Shown here: piece after piece, positions 18,052 to 25,762 of the stretch
Layout: each line of letters opens with the position of its first letter
Position numbering within the stretch: position 1 is the stretch's first letter
Assembly: GCF_002153375.1 (NCBI RefSeq)
Contig: NZ_MTBQ01000006.1
Location: 62,001-126,000 of the forward strand
Source: Oceanobacillus rekensis
Lineage (GTDB): Bacteria; Bacillota; Bacilli; Bacillales; Amphibacillaceae
Reading direction: 5' to 3'
Length of the DNA stretch: 64,000 nucleotides
The notes under the pieces: model-generated
Told to the model about the DNA's origin: nothing
The model's input: the letters and a program-made list of their open reading frames with translations, nothing else
The model's database searches: none
Program-made: the position numbers and the translations under genes

Positions 18052-18307
18052 TATAAAGCCCTCCCATCCGAATGTCATAAATTATATTTAATTGATATAT
18101 TTTTAATTAAGTATAACAATACCGAATGACTGGCTGCTTGTCAACTCTTAGGGGTTAATTTAGGTTTCGTATAAGTAAGGCAACTTATTCAATATTCCAT
18201 GTAAATCCCATATGAATTGTTAATTCAAAATGGAAAAGTTATGCGGATTTAGGTTATCTTTAAAGTTTCCAGGTAATCAACATCTGAATTAAAGGTGGGA
18301 GGAGGAA

Positions 18308-18427
18308 GTGATTTTCCATTCACTTAAATTTCTAATACAAACCAACTGTATTAACGGAATATGAGGTAGAAATACATAGAATAGTTTATGGAGAAATGGA
18401 TTTAGAAACTCTTTTGAATGACAACTA
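18308..18427 (+). pseudogene. Possible small gene with a frameshift
   Basis: GTG 18308 follows an excellent ribosome binding site (GGGAGGAGG) and encodes MIFHSLKFLIQTNCINGI before a stop at 18362-18364. The next frame is open from about 18335 to the TAA at 18427 and reads protein-like (VLTEYEVEIHRIVYGEMD, ending LETLLNDN). One base change in length near 18345 would fuse the two into a protein of about 40 residues. A terminator (18421-18460) oriented for the plus strand overlaps the stop, supporting a transcript. I do not recognise the family. It may equally be an intact 18-codon ORF. Confidence 0.3.
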
Positions 18428-18460
18428 AGGTACCGTTTGAAGGGTGGCCTTAGTTGTTTT
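18421..18460 (+). terminator. Plus-strand terminator
   Basis: ACAACTAAGG pairs with CCTTAGTTGTTTT. The T-run is only on the plus strand, so it serves a transcript from 18.2-18.4 kb and not the minus gene ending at 18478. Confidence 0.65.
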
Positions 18461-18477
18461 GTATTTTACTAACGAAT

Positions 18478-19239
18478 TCAACTATCTTCCCGGATCTTCA
18501 ACATCTGCATTTGCTTATTAAACAGTGTAGGATAGGATAAAAAACCAAGCATAATACTTGTAACTGCTGCCGTCGTTAGCAACAGGAAGAGAATCAGCAA
18601 TTGGAATTGAACCGCCTGGACAGGGTCTGCACCTGCGATAATCTGACCACTCATCATACCAGGAAGCTGAACAAGCCCAATTGTCTTTTGACTTTCTATT
18701 GTTGGAATCAAGCTTGCTTTAATCGAAGTGATTAGTGATGTCTGGACAGCTTGCTTCGGTGTGCCACCGAGAGAGAGAATCAATTCCGTTTCATCTTGAC
18801 GTGTCTCAACTTCAGCGGTAAATCGGTTTAAAAATAAAATGGACAATACCATCGAATTACCAACAACCATACCACTAATTGGAATGATGTATTGTGCTGT
18901 TGCTGGAATGATATGGAATCCAAGTAGTATTGCTTGTGTAAGTATTTCCACAAAAATGAACGTACCTATCAGCTTCCACGTAATACCCTGGATGGTTGCA
19001 CCTTTTTTGCGTGCATTTTGGGTAGCAGCTACAATCATTAGTGCGATCATTAAAATAATATAAATGTAATTGTCTGAGCCAAAAACGAATGTGAGAATAT
19101 ATCCAACGGCAAGAAGCTGAATAATAGAACGAACCGTTGCGATGATGGTATCTCTTTCTAGTCCCAGGTTCAGTGTTCTAGATAAGACAATTGGAATCAA
19201 AACAAAAATGAGGGATAGGGCAAGTCCTAAAAAGTTCAT
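18478..19239 (-). CDS. yjkA: UPF0014 / FetB-type ABC permease (YjkA-like)
   Basis: The 253-residue permease has about six or seven membrane segments. Landmarks of the UPF0014 family are GNSMVLSILFLNRF, ETRQDETELILSLGGTPKQAV and QLPGMMSGQIIAGADPVQAVQFQLLI. The E. coli relative FetB with FetA exports iron under oxidative stress (family knowledge). B. subtilis carries the pair as yjkA/yjkB. The start ATG overlaps the last codon of the ATPase gene by 4 nt, so the two form an ATPase-permease operon. The transported metal is inferred, not shown. Confidence 0.85.
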   Translation of the reverse strand: MNFLGLALSLIFVLIPIVLSRTLNLGLERDTIIATVRSIIQLLAVGYILTFVFGSDNYIYIILMIALMIVAATQNARKKGATIQGITWKLIGTFIFVEILTQAILLGFHIIPATAQYIIPISGMVVGNSMVLSILFLNRFTAEVETRQDETELILSLGGTPKQAVQTSLITSIKASLIPTIESQKTIGLVQLPGMMSGQIIAGADPVQAVQFQLLILFLLLTTAAVTSIMLGFLSYPTLFNKQMQMLKIREDS

Positions 19240-19970
19240 TCAATCTCCCCCTGTACAAATCGTTTTACACTTTTATTTTGTGGATTATTCAGGAGAGAGC
19301 TTTCTCCTGACTCAATTAGCTTCCCGCTCATCATTACCCAAGTATAGTCACCAATGGAGACTGCCTGCTGTAGATTATGGGTGATCCAGATAATCGTTAC
19401 TTCAGACCTATTATTTATTCTTTTAATCAGTTCCTCAATATCCTGCTGAGAAACACGATCAAGTGAAGATGTTATTTCATCCAGCAATAGAATTTTTGGT
19501 TTGTTTACAAGTGTTCTGGCAATCGACACTTTTTGTCGTTGACCCCCAGATAGATCTTTGACATTTTTTTGTAAATATTCAGAACCTAATCCTACATCAA
19601 TTAGTAGATTTATTGCTTTTTCTTCAGATAATATTTCTCCTTTTAATGTTAATGGCATGGACAGGTTTTTATAGACACTTCCACTAAGCATGGTCGCACT
19701 TTGTAGCGCAAGACCCACTGTACGCCTAAGCTCTGTTGGTTCATACTCATTGATATCCTTGCCATCTACTATAATTTCTCCTGAGTCTGGGGAAATGAGA
19801 CCATTGCATAATCTGAAAAGTGTTGTTTTTCCTGCTCCTGATGGTCCAACTAACGTAGTGATCTTGCCTTTTGGGAAGAATCCGGTCACATTGTTTATTA
19901 TCGGTGTGGCACCGTCAGAATAAATGACATGCTTAAATTGCAATGCTGATTCATTATTACTAGTTGTCAA
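19236..19970 (-). CDS. yjkB: FetA/YjkB-type ABC ATP-binding protein
   Basis: The 244-residue ABC ATPase has Walker A GPSGAGKTT (about 38-46), signature LSGGQRQKVSIA, Walker B LLLDEITSSLD and H-loop WITHNLQQA. TSSLD and the pairing with a UPF0014 permease identify it as the FetA/YbbL/YjkB group rather than a phosphate importer, as such proteins are sometimes named. It is the first gene of a two-gene minus-strand operon. ATG 19970 has AAGGAATG a short distance upstream. No metal-responsive operator was recognised. Confidence 0.85.
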   Translation of the reverse strand: MTTSNNESALQFKHVIYSDGATPIINNVTGFFPKGKITTLVGPSGAGKTTLFRLCNGLISPDSGEIIVDGKDINEYEPTELRRTVGLALQSATMLSGSVYKNLSMPLTLKGEILSEEKAINLLIDVGLGSEYLQKNVKDLSGGQRQKVSIARTLVNKPKILLLDEITSSLDRVSQQDIEELIKRINNRSEVTIIWITHNLQQAVSIGDYTWVMMSGKLIESGESSLLNNPQNKSVKRFVQGEIE

Positions 19971-20108
19971 TAGAAATCATTCCTTGATTGTGGACAAATG
20001 AATTGGTTACTCATGTTAGTCCGTATTATTTTTGATTATGATATATTCTTCTTAGAGTTTACCAAAACGGACGAAATGATGAAACAAATTAAGAATGAAG
20101 TGGATATT

Positions 20109-20145
20109 AAAACGGCTTGGAATAAGAATATGTCCAAACCGTTTT
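20109..20145 (-). terminator. Terminator of the ABC-F gene
   Basis: AAAACGG-TTGG pairs with CCAA-CCGTTTT; on the minus strand TTTTAATAT follows. It lies 20 nt after the ABC-F stop codon. Confidence 0.65.
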
Positions 20146-20164
20146 AGAATCATATATTTCCTTG

Positions 20165-21739
20165 TTACGACCTGCCCATTTCCCTTTTTCTTTTCAGCAA
20201 AGCCTGAAACTCCTGATCTAAAGCTTCTGAGGGTTCCAAGCTCAGTCTGCCTAAAATTTCTGTTATTTTTGTTTCAATTAAAAGCAATTCCTGTTCCTTT
20301 GAATCAGCTTCGTCTTTTGGAATATGGTTTTTATAATTATCGTAGTTTCCTTCATATATTTTAATTTCCTCATTTTCAATGATTAGAATGCGATCAGCGG
20401 TATTTTGGATGAATTGACGATCATGGGAAACGAGCAATACGGTTCCTTCATAGTTTTGCAGTAGCCCCTCGAGTGCTTCTACGGCATCTATATCAAGGAA
20501 ATTCGTTGGCTCATCTAAAATTAGCGTATTAATATCGCTGACAAATAATTTGGCGAAAGCTACTTTTACACGCTCACCACCACTTAATACATCAACCTTC
20601 TTATATACATCATCTCTATAAAAATGAAGCCTGGCAAGAACTGTCCGAATCAATGTTTCATCCTGTTTAGAGGTTAAAACGACATTTTCTAAAATAGATT
20701 GTTCTGTGTCAAGAACGTCAAGATTTTGACTGAAGTAACCAATCTTCATAGCAGTAGAGGAGGTTACTCCGGGTTCACTGGCTACTATCTTTTTTAATAG
20801 TGTTGTTTTACCAACACCATTTCTTCCGATAATAGCAATTTTGTCCCCGCCTCGAACCTGAAAACTTGAGGGGTTCCAAAGTATACGATCTTTTACGGAT
20901 GCTTTTAATTCTTCTATTCGTAAAATAATTTGGCCTGTAAACGTTTCTATATTCGGAAGATCCATCTTAATTGCTGGTATTTCTTTTATTTTCTCCACTT
21001 TTTCTAGATTTTCCAACCTTGTTTCAATTGCTTTCGCTGTTTTTTGAAGTTTCTTTTGCTTTTTTGCAAAATAAGGTTTTGCCCCTGTGATTCTTGCTTC
21101 TGAAGAACTAATTTTCTTGGGCTTTTTCGTTGCTCTTTGTGCCTTTTGTTCTTTCAGTTCAAGGGCATTTTCTAATTGCCCTTTTTTTTGTTGATATTTT
21201 TCATATGCATTTTGCCTTTGGATGACTTCCAATTCTTTTTGAGCAGTGTAGTCTTTATAATTCCCTTTATACTCTTTAACTTTACCGTCGTTTTCAATCG
21301 CCCATATGGTCGTACAAAGGGCGTCGAGAAAGCTACGGTCATGTGAGACAATAACAATGGCCCCTTGCCATCTGGAAAGCTGTTTCTCTAACTTTTCCAT
21401 ATGCTCTGTATCCAAATTCGTTGTTGGCTCATCGGCCAGAAGCAAACCATTTTTCTTTGCCAGTGATTTATTGATATATTCCTTAGTAACTTCTCCGCCA
21501 CTTTTCGTTGTGTTAGTATTCTTAAGCTGGGGCAGTAATTCACCGGAAGTTTCAGTGACAATTGAGCCCACATCAGCTTCACGAGTACCTGCCAGCAGTT
21601 CCAGTAAGGTGGTTTTTCCACTGCCATTACGTCCAACCAATCCAATTCGATCATTATTTTGAATGCTTAAGTTATCCACCTCGATAAGCAATCTATCTTT
21701 TACATAATATTTCAGGTCATTGATTTTCATAATAATCAT
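20165..21739 (-). CDS. ABC-F ribosome-protection protein (Vga/Lsa/VmlR group)
   Basis: The protein is about 524 residues, two ABC domains with no membrane segment. Walker A motifs are GRNGSGKTT and GRNGVGKTT; signatures are KSGGEVTK and LSGGERVKVA; Walker B motifs are LLLADEPTTNLD and LILDEPTNFLD. A long basic, coiled-coil linker (about 185-270, YEKYQQKKGQLENALELK onward) is the P-site tRNA interaction domain. A C-terminal helical extension (KEQELLLIETKITEILGRLS) resembles that of VmlR/Vga. Such proteins displace lincosamides, pleuromutilins or streptogramin A from ribosomes (family knowledge). The start is taken at ATG 21739 (MIIMKIND), 9 nt after GGAG; ATG 21754 is also in frame. The leader at 21740-22088 carries attenuator features. 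Confidence 0.85.
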   Translation of the reverse strand: MIIMKINDLKYYVKDRLLIEVDNLSIQNNDRIGLVGRNGSGKTTLLELLAGTREADVGSIVTETSGELLPQLKNTNTTKSGGEVTKEYINKSLAKKNGLLLADEPTTNLDTEHMEKLEKQLSRWQGAIVIVSHDRSFLDALCTTIWAIENDGKVKEYKGNYKDYTAQKELEVIQRQNAYEKYQQKKGQLENALELKEQKAQRATKKPKKISSSEARITGAKPYFAKKQKKLQKTAKAIETRLENLEKVEKIKEIPAIKMDLPNIETFTGQIILRIEELKASVKDRILWNPSSFQVRGGDKIAIIGRNGVGKTTLLKKIVASEPGVTSSTAMKIGYFSQNLDVLDTEQSILENVVLTSKQDETLIRTVLARLHFYRDDVYKKVDVLSGGERVKVAFAKLFVSDINTLILDEPTNFLDIDAVEALEGLLQNYEGTVLLVSHDRQFIQNTADRILIIENEEIKIYEGNYDNYKNHIPKDEADSKEQELLLIETKITEILGRLSLEPSEALDQEFQALLKRKREMGRS

Positions 21740-21775
21740 ATGTTTCATCTCCATTCTGTATTGGAGACATTAGAA

Positions 21776-21855
21776 AACTTGGCTTACCGCAATTATGGCG
21801 ATAGCCTAAGTTGCACTTTGCAGATAGGAAAGTTTTCTGCTTTCCTATCTGCAAA
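21776..21855 (-). promoter_or_regulatory. Two leader hairpins before the ABC-F gene
   Basis: In the minus-strand RNA a perfect 16-bp hairpin (TTTGCAGATAGGAAAG with its complement, 7-nt loop; 21817-21855) follows the attenuator terminator and shares its U-tract region. A third, imperfect hairpin (AACTT-GGCT with AGCC-AAGTT; 21776-21812) comes next. Neither is followed by a clean U-run, so they are more likely antiterminator or RNA-stability elements than terminators (inference). Confidence 0.6.
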
Positions 21856-21890
21856 AAATGCCTCCTATCCTTTTTCAGAATAGGAGGCAT
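21853..21890 (-). terminator. Attenuator terminator in the ABC-F leader
   Basis: A perfect 11-bp stem, ATGCCTCCTAT with ATAGGAGGCAT, is followed by TTTTTT on the minus strand, 115 nt before the ABC-F start codon. The segment CCTATTCTGAAAAA (5' arm plus loop) is perfectly complementary to TTTTTCAGAATAGG at 21938-21951, giving an alternative pairing that would destroy the terminator. Confidence 0.8.
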
Positions 21891-21958
21891 GGGTACACCA
21901 AAAAGAGACTGATCCCTTTGGCAAGAACAAAATACCATCCTATTCTGAAAAAATTCAT
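21875..21958 (-). CDS. Candidate 27-codon leader peptide of the ABC-F gene
   Basis: A short hydrophobic ORF starts MNFFRIGWYF and ends VYPCLLF, with its stop inside the 5' arm of the attenuator terminator. Codons 2-7 contain the antiterminator sequence. That layout is expected of a regulatory leader read by drug-sensitive ribosomes. No strong ribosome binding site is visible before ATG 21958, which weakens the call. A three-codon ORF (MKY, near 22050) lies further upstream, with AAAGGG very close to its ATG. Confidence 0.4.
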   Translation of the reverse strand: MNFFRIGWYFVLAKGISLFLVYPCLLF

Positions 21959-22088
21959 GTTTTGGCATGACGAAAAGAGCAGATAGACTCCGCTGGTTTT
22001 TTTCACGCCTTAAATTGAATGTTTTCTAAAAAATAGGATTAGTACTTCATGTTCCCTTTGTTCACCCTTCCGTATATAACTTACTATC

Positions 22089-22117
22089 AGTATAAACGAA
22101 ATATAAACGACTGTCGA
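22089..22117 (-). promoter_or_regulatory. Promoter of the ABC-F leader
   Basis: TCGACA (22117-22112), 17 nt, TATACT (22094-22089) on the minus strand. It places the start site near 22082, giving a leader of roughly 340 nt. Confidence 0.55.
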
Positions 22118-22156
22118 GGTGGCTGCAACTCTCCATTTTTATTAAATGAGTCAATG

Positions 22157-22191
22157 AAAAAAGAGCATAATCCATGATGGACCATGCTCTT
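22157..22191 (-). terminator. Minus-strand terminator
   Basis: AGAGCAT pairs with ATGCTCT, with an inner CCAT/ATGG, and is followed by TTTTTTC on the minus strand. It would end the transcript that starts at the sigma-B promoter at 22616. Confidence 0.6.
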
Positions 22192-22290
22192 GTCCCAAAG
22201 ATATGGGAAGTGCGGAAAATTCGTATTGAATCTAAAAACCAACCGCTTTCTCTGAGGAAATCTTATACAACCCGTCATTAAAAATGAATC

Positions 22291-22306
22291 AATCAAACGT
22301 TTGATT
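22291..22306. promoter_or_regulatory. 16-bp perfect palindrome
   Basis: AATCAAACGTTTGATT. It shares its 14-bp core with the palindrome at 5715-5738. It lies inside the presumed sigma-B transcript and not at an obvious promoter. Confidence 0.35.
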
Positions 22307-22433
22307 ATATTGAAACTCATAGACCGCCTGAAAAGAACCTTCGCAATCTGATCTTCTAACCTTACTCTCAATTACTCAATTGCACTTTCACAAAAAACTA
22401 CTTACTGCTTTGATAAGTCGATCGTGGAACCTT

Positions 22434-22547
22434 TTAGTTCTTGACGAGTCTGTCATACGCCAGTAAAGCAAATTTTCCGCCAAGGCTGTGCATTTCCTCA
22501 TTGAAATTCACTTGTAAACAAGTTGCTGAAAAAAGTTCACAAGTCAT
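22434..22547 (-). CDS. Small ORF (37 aa) behind a sigma-B-type promoter
   Basis: ATG 22547 follows GGAAGGAA with a 9-nt gap. The 37-residue product starts MTCELFSATC and ends LLAYDRLVKN. It has no signal peptide or recognised domain; the sequence NEEMHSLGGKFALLAYDRL could form one amphipathic helix. Forty-four nucleotides upstream is a near-perfect sigma-B promoter, and a terminator follows at 22157-22191, so a stress transcript of about 420 nt is predicted. Whether the peptide or the RNA is the product is open. The rest of the transcript has a weak 94-codon frame that I do not believe. Confidence 0.4.
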   Translation of the reverse strand: MTCELFSATCLQVNFNEEMHSLGGKFALLAYDRLVKN

Positions 22548-22590
22548 TTACAACGTTCCTTCCAATGGTAGTTTGCCTTGTACTTTATAT

Positions 22591-22616
22591 ATACCCGTAT
22601 TATTTATGGTTAAACC
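22591..22616 (-). promoter_or_regulatory. Sigma-B-type promoter
   Basis: GGTTTAA (22616-22610), 13 nt, GGGTAT (22596-22591) on the minus strand matches the general-stress consensus GTTTAA-N12-14-GGGTAT exactly. Confidence 0.65.
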
Positions 22617-22693
22617 ATTTTTTAAAAGATTATTTGCCACAAAATTTATAAACTACGAAGTGATTTAGGATTATTTACAAGATGTGCTATTGT

Positions 22694-22785
22694 TGCCATC
22701 CGGCTCTGGACGGATACGCACCTTAGGGCACGGCCTTCAGCCTCCTCGCGGAAAAGCGTAGTGAATACGGGCTGCGGTTGCCTAA
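22694..22785 (+). repeat. Dispersed repeat family A, copy 3 (truncated)
   Basis: It contains GGATACGCACCTTAGGGCAC, GGCCTTCAGCCTCCTCGCGG and AAAAGCG, the left half of family A, then diverges. The upstream flank TTTATAAACTACGAAGTGAT (22646) is the shared flank motif. Beyond it, 22790-22960 shows nothing I can name. Confidence 0.65.
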
Positions 22786-22962
22786 CCATCTTATTTCCAT
22801 TATTAGTATTACAGTATATCTAACGTAGAGTAGTTACGTTACGTCCTACTTTATCTCGTGCTACGAGCATTATGAAGTCAAACTATTAAAGAAAAACCGT
22901 AAAAAATTTAAATAAATGATTAAAATGCTTTACAATTTATCATAATTTACTTATATTGTATA

Positions 22963-22981
22963 TACCTAATAATTCTAGGTA
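22963..22981 (+). promoter_or_regulatory. Inverted repeat over the padR ribosome binding site
   Basis: TACCTA-N7-TAGGTA, perfect 6-bp arms, 10 nt before the padR start. It could be the PadR operator or a small hairpin that hides AGGTAGG. Confidence 0.4.
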
Positions 22982-22990
22982 GGTGAAAAA

Positions 22991-23323
22991 ATGTTTAATC
23001 GTGAGCTTGTAAAAGGGAGCACATCATTACTTGTGTTGCAGCTTTTGAATGAGCGTGACATGTATGGTTACGAATTGGTAAAGGAAATGGACCGCCGCAG
23101 TGATCATAATCTGCAGATGAAAGAGGGTACACTATATCCCGCACTTCATAAAATGGAAAAGCAGGAATATATTGAATGCTACTGGCAGAATCAGAAAAAA
23201 GGCCCCGCACGTAAGTACTATCGTATAACTGCTCAGGGAAAAGAAATTCTAGCTGAGAGAACGTCAGAATGGCATCGTTATGTTCAGGTAATGAACAACT
23301 TAATTGGGAAAAACGAGTCATGA
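22991..23323 (+). CDS. PadR-family transcriptional regulator
   Basis: The 110-residue regulator shows the PadR core: [28 protein letters not shown] (helix 1-3), then [23 protein letters not shown] (recognition helix and wing), [10 protein letters not shown] and a short dimerisation helix. This is the small PadR-2 type. AGGTAGGTG lies about 6 nt before ATG 22991. Its stop codon overlaps the ATG of the next gene (ATGA), so the two are translationally coupled. Family knowledge: PadR genes are often paired with a HAAS/DUF1700 membrane protein, as here, and respond to envelope or drug stress. Confidence 0.88.
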   Translation: MFNRELVKGSTSLLVLQLLNERDMYGYELVKEMDRRSDHNLQMKEGTLYPALHKMEKQEYIECYWQNQKKGPARKYYRITAQGKEILAERTSEWHRYVQVMNNLIGKNES

Positions 23324-23979
23324 CTGTGGATGAAGAAGAACTTTTTCGGGACATCGCCACACAGCGGTTCCTGAATGAATTAGATAAAGAGATTGGAGAC
23401 TATCCAGATAAGCAAAGTATCATGGCAGATTATAAATTACATGTGTATGATTTGCTGCAGGAAGAGACTCTGGATGGAGATAAAATTTATGAAGAACTGG
23501 TTAACCGATTAGGAACGCCAAAGGAGCTTGCTTTGTTATGGAAGCAAGAGACTGCTGTAACACCTAGGAAAATGCAGTGGCTATTTGTGCTATGTAACTT
23601 TGCTATTTTTTTAGGAGGAGTTCTGCTGACAATCGGGTACAATGTATTTGATTGGAGCTGGCTGGAAAGTTTATGGACTGGATTAACAGATGCTACATCC
23701 ATCATCATTCTTGCATATACGATGTTCTGGGGACTTCTTGGTTATGAAATTGGAAAAGCATTTGGTGCCAGGGGATATAAGTTATTAAATAAAACGTTTA
23801 TTTTCTCGATTGTTCCGAATCTAGTATTCATGTATTTAATCGTATTTAAACTCATTCCATACGAGTGGTTTCAACCAATTTTGAGTTTTCGTCTTGTTGT
23901 AGTGTGTATTCTTTGCACAGGATTTTTATATCCAGTCAGTTGGTTAGGCTATAGATGGGGTAGGAAAGCTTCCGTGTGA
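23320..23979 (+). CDS. HAAS/DUF1700-type signalling membrane protein
   Basis: The 219-residue protein starts at ATG 23320, overlapping the padR stop codon; upstream in-frame residues belong to padR in another frame. Residues 1-75 form the cytosolic HAAS-like helical domain ([33 protein letters not shown], then [14 protein letters not shown]). Four membrane segments follow (about 85-107, 122-146, 158-178, 187-208). HAAS domains partner with PadR regulators in envelope stress signalling (family knowledge). A related but broken HAAS gene without a PadR lies at 34690-35393. Confidence 0.78.
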   Translation: MTVDEEELFRDIATQRFLNELDKEIGDYPDKQSIMADYKLHVYDLLQEETLDGDKIYEELVNRLGTPKELALLWKQETAVTPRKMQWLFVLCNFAIFLGGVLLTIGYNVFDWSWLESLWTGLTDATSIIILAYTMFWGLLGYEIGKAFGARGYKLLNKTFIFSIVPNLVFMYLIVFKLIPYEWFQPILSFRLVVVCILCTGFLYPVSWLGYRWGRKASV

Positions 23980-23984
23980 AGAAT

Positions 23985-24149
23985 GTTTAAAAAGTCATTA
24001 AAAATGACAATCCGGATTAGAGATTCGGTCTTCTACTAAGATCATCCACGTCCTGTGACTACGTTAACACATCTCACTCTCACTGAAATATTTGAGAAGG
24101 CATAGGACACATCGAATGGTTTGGTTTTGTTTTATTTTTCTTTTTAAAC
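23985..24149 (+). repeat. Dispersed repeat family C, copy 2 (degenerate)
   Basis: It starts GTTTAAAAAGTCATT then AAAAATGAC and ends TTTTTCTTTTTAAAC. The interior keeps CCACGTCCTGTG and ACACATCGAATGG, which also occur in the other copies. It is more diverged than the copies at 11903 and 29186. Confidence 0.5.
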
Positions 24150-24210
24150 ACATATTATAAAAAGGACGGAAAGAATGGTTTGGATTCACTCTTCGTGTGG
24201 AACAATTTTG

Positions 24211-24256
24211 CCTATATACATAGAATAACTATGTATATAGGATAACTATGTATAGG
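24211..24256 (+). promoter_or_regulatory. 13-bp inverted repeat plus a third half-site before the DUF4173 gene
   Basis: CCTATATACATAG (24211-24223) and CTATGTATATAGG (24229-24241) are perfect arms separated by 5 nt. A third copy, CTATGTATAGG, follows 4 nt later (24246-24256) and runs into the ribosome binding site. The density and position suggest an operator with at least three half-sites, possibly for the PadR upstream (inference). Confidence 0.55.
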
Positions 24257-24265
24257 TGGGATGGT

Positions 24266-25738
24266 ATGGAAATTCACATCAAAGGAAAAGACTTATTGTT
24301 TTTACTTACTTGTTTAGGGTTAGGGATATTAGCAGAATTCAGCTTCTTTCATGGGAAGATTGGATTGTCTTACCCTGTTTTTATAACAGGTTTTTACTTA
24401 GTCCTTTTTCTTCGTTTTCGTCTTTCATTCAATCATCGAAGGATTGGTTTACTTTTGATGGTGGCTATATGGATATTGGCTGGAGGATATCTGTTTTATG
24501 ATAATGACTTTTTTCACGCCCTTAATTTACTCATCATACCAATACTCGTCTTTTTCCATATTGTGTTAATAACCAGTACGAAAAGATTTCGATGGAGTAA
24601 GCCAGAATTTATAACTCTGCTAACAAAGAAGTTTCAAGAAGGATTACAATATAATGCAGCGTTTTGCAAGTGGATATTAAAAAAATCTTTTAAAAATATG
24701 AATGAACAGACAGCACATATGTTAAAACGTATCTTTATCGGTTTGATGATTGGAGTTCCGTTATTGCTTCTTGTCATAGGTCTGTTAATGTCTGCCGATG
24801 CTATTTTCCAAGATGCTGTCTTACACATACCAGAATTTATCTTGCAGCTTAATTTTATAGAAGAAGCGTTGAGGATAGTAGCTATTATTCTCCTCACTTT
24901 ATTGTTTTTCGGGATCTTTCAAGTGTTGCAAGTAAACGAAAAACCAATTGAGGACTCTATTATAGATCGAGTAAAAAAAAGAATCCGCTGGGATAGTGTT
25001 ACTGCAGTAACCATTTTAGTTTTGCTAAATACGGTGTATGTATTATTTGTAGCCATTCAGTTTACGTATTTTTTCAGCGAGGGATTACAAGATGGATTAA
25101 CGTATGCTGAGTATGCCAGAAGAGGTTTCTTTGAGCTTATCTTCGTTACACTAATTAATTGGGCAATTCTTATCAGCTTTTTGAAACTTGTTAAAGAAGA
25201 GCGGAAAGGCATGAAACTTACATTAAAAGTAATGTATTCCTTTCTTATTGTAATGAGTGGTGTCATGCTCATTTCGGCCTTTCAACGATTGAGTATGTAT
25301 GAAGCTGCCTATGGATTTACAGTAGATCGGATTTTAGCACATGCATTTATGATCTATTTAATCATTATATTTGCATATACATTAATTCGAGTTTGGATGG
25401 AACGGTTAACATTATTGCATTTTTATCTGATTGCAGGGCTAACTTTTTATACGGGTTTAAATGCAATGAATATCGAGCAAATCATCGTTGATAATAACTT
25501 GGATCGTTATGAGGATACAGGGAAAATAGATATTGATTATTTGAATTCCCTTTCCTATACAGGATTGAATGGGTTGATAGAATTATATGAAATGGAACGA
25601 GAATATCCAGAACTTGAAAATATACTAAATGATCAATTGCAGCAAATGGAAAAGCAATCTAAGGATTCATGGCAAGCTTTTAATTTTACAAGACAAGAAG
25701 TGACGGAAAAAATACGAGAGCTTGACATCGGTCATTAA
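24266..25738 (+). CDS. DUF4173 family membrane protein
   Basis: The 490-residue protein has about 10-11 predicted membrane helices in residues 10-400. A soluble C-terminal tail of about 90 residues contains DIDYLNSLSYTGLNGLIELYEMEREYPEL. The DUF4173 signature LTYAEYARRGFFELIFVTLINW is at about 275-297. ATG 24266 is chosen because AGGTGGGATGG lies just before it. The function of the family is unknown. It sits between a PadR/HAAS pair and a cis-prenyltransferase, separated from the latter by only 24 nt, so the last two are probably co-transcribed. It is preceded by a striking operator-like inverted repeat. Confidence 0.85.
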   Translation: MEIHIKGKDLLFLLTCLGLGILAEFSFFHGKIGLSYPVFITGFYLVLFLRFRLSFNHRRIGLLLMVAIWILAGGYLFYDNDFFHALNLLIIPILVFFHIVLITSTKRFRWSKPEFITLLTKKFQEGLQYNAAFCKWILKKSFKNMNEQTAHMLKRIFIGLMIGVPLLLLVIGLLMSADAIFQDAVLHIPEFILQLNFIEEALRIVAIILLTLLFFGIFQVLQVNEKPIEDSIIDRVKKRIRWDSVTAVTILVLLNTVYVLFVAIQFTYFFSEGLQDGLTYAEYARRGFFELIFVTLINWAILISFLKLVKEERKGMKLTLKVMYSFLIVMSGVMLISAFQRLSMYEAAYGFTVDRILAHAFMIYLIIIFAYTLIRVWMERLTLLHFYLIAGLTFYTGLNAMNIEQIIVDNNLDRYEDTGKIDIDYLNSLSYTGLNGLIELYEMEREYPELENILNDQLQQMEKQSKDSWQAFNFTRQEVTEKIRELDIGH

Positions 25739-25762
25739 TGTTAAAGAGAGGAGAGATTGTTA

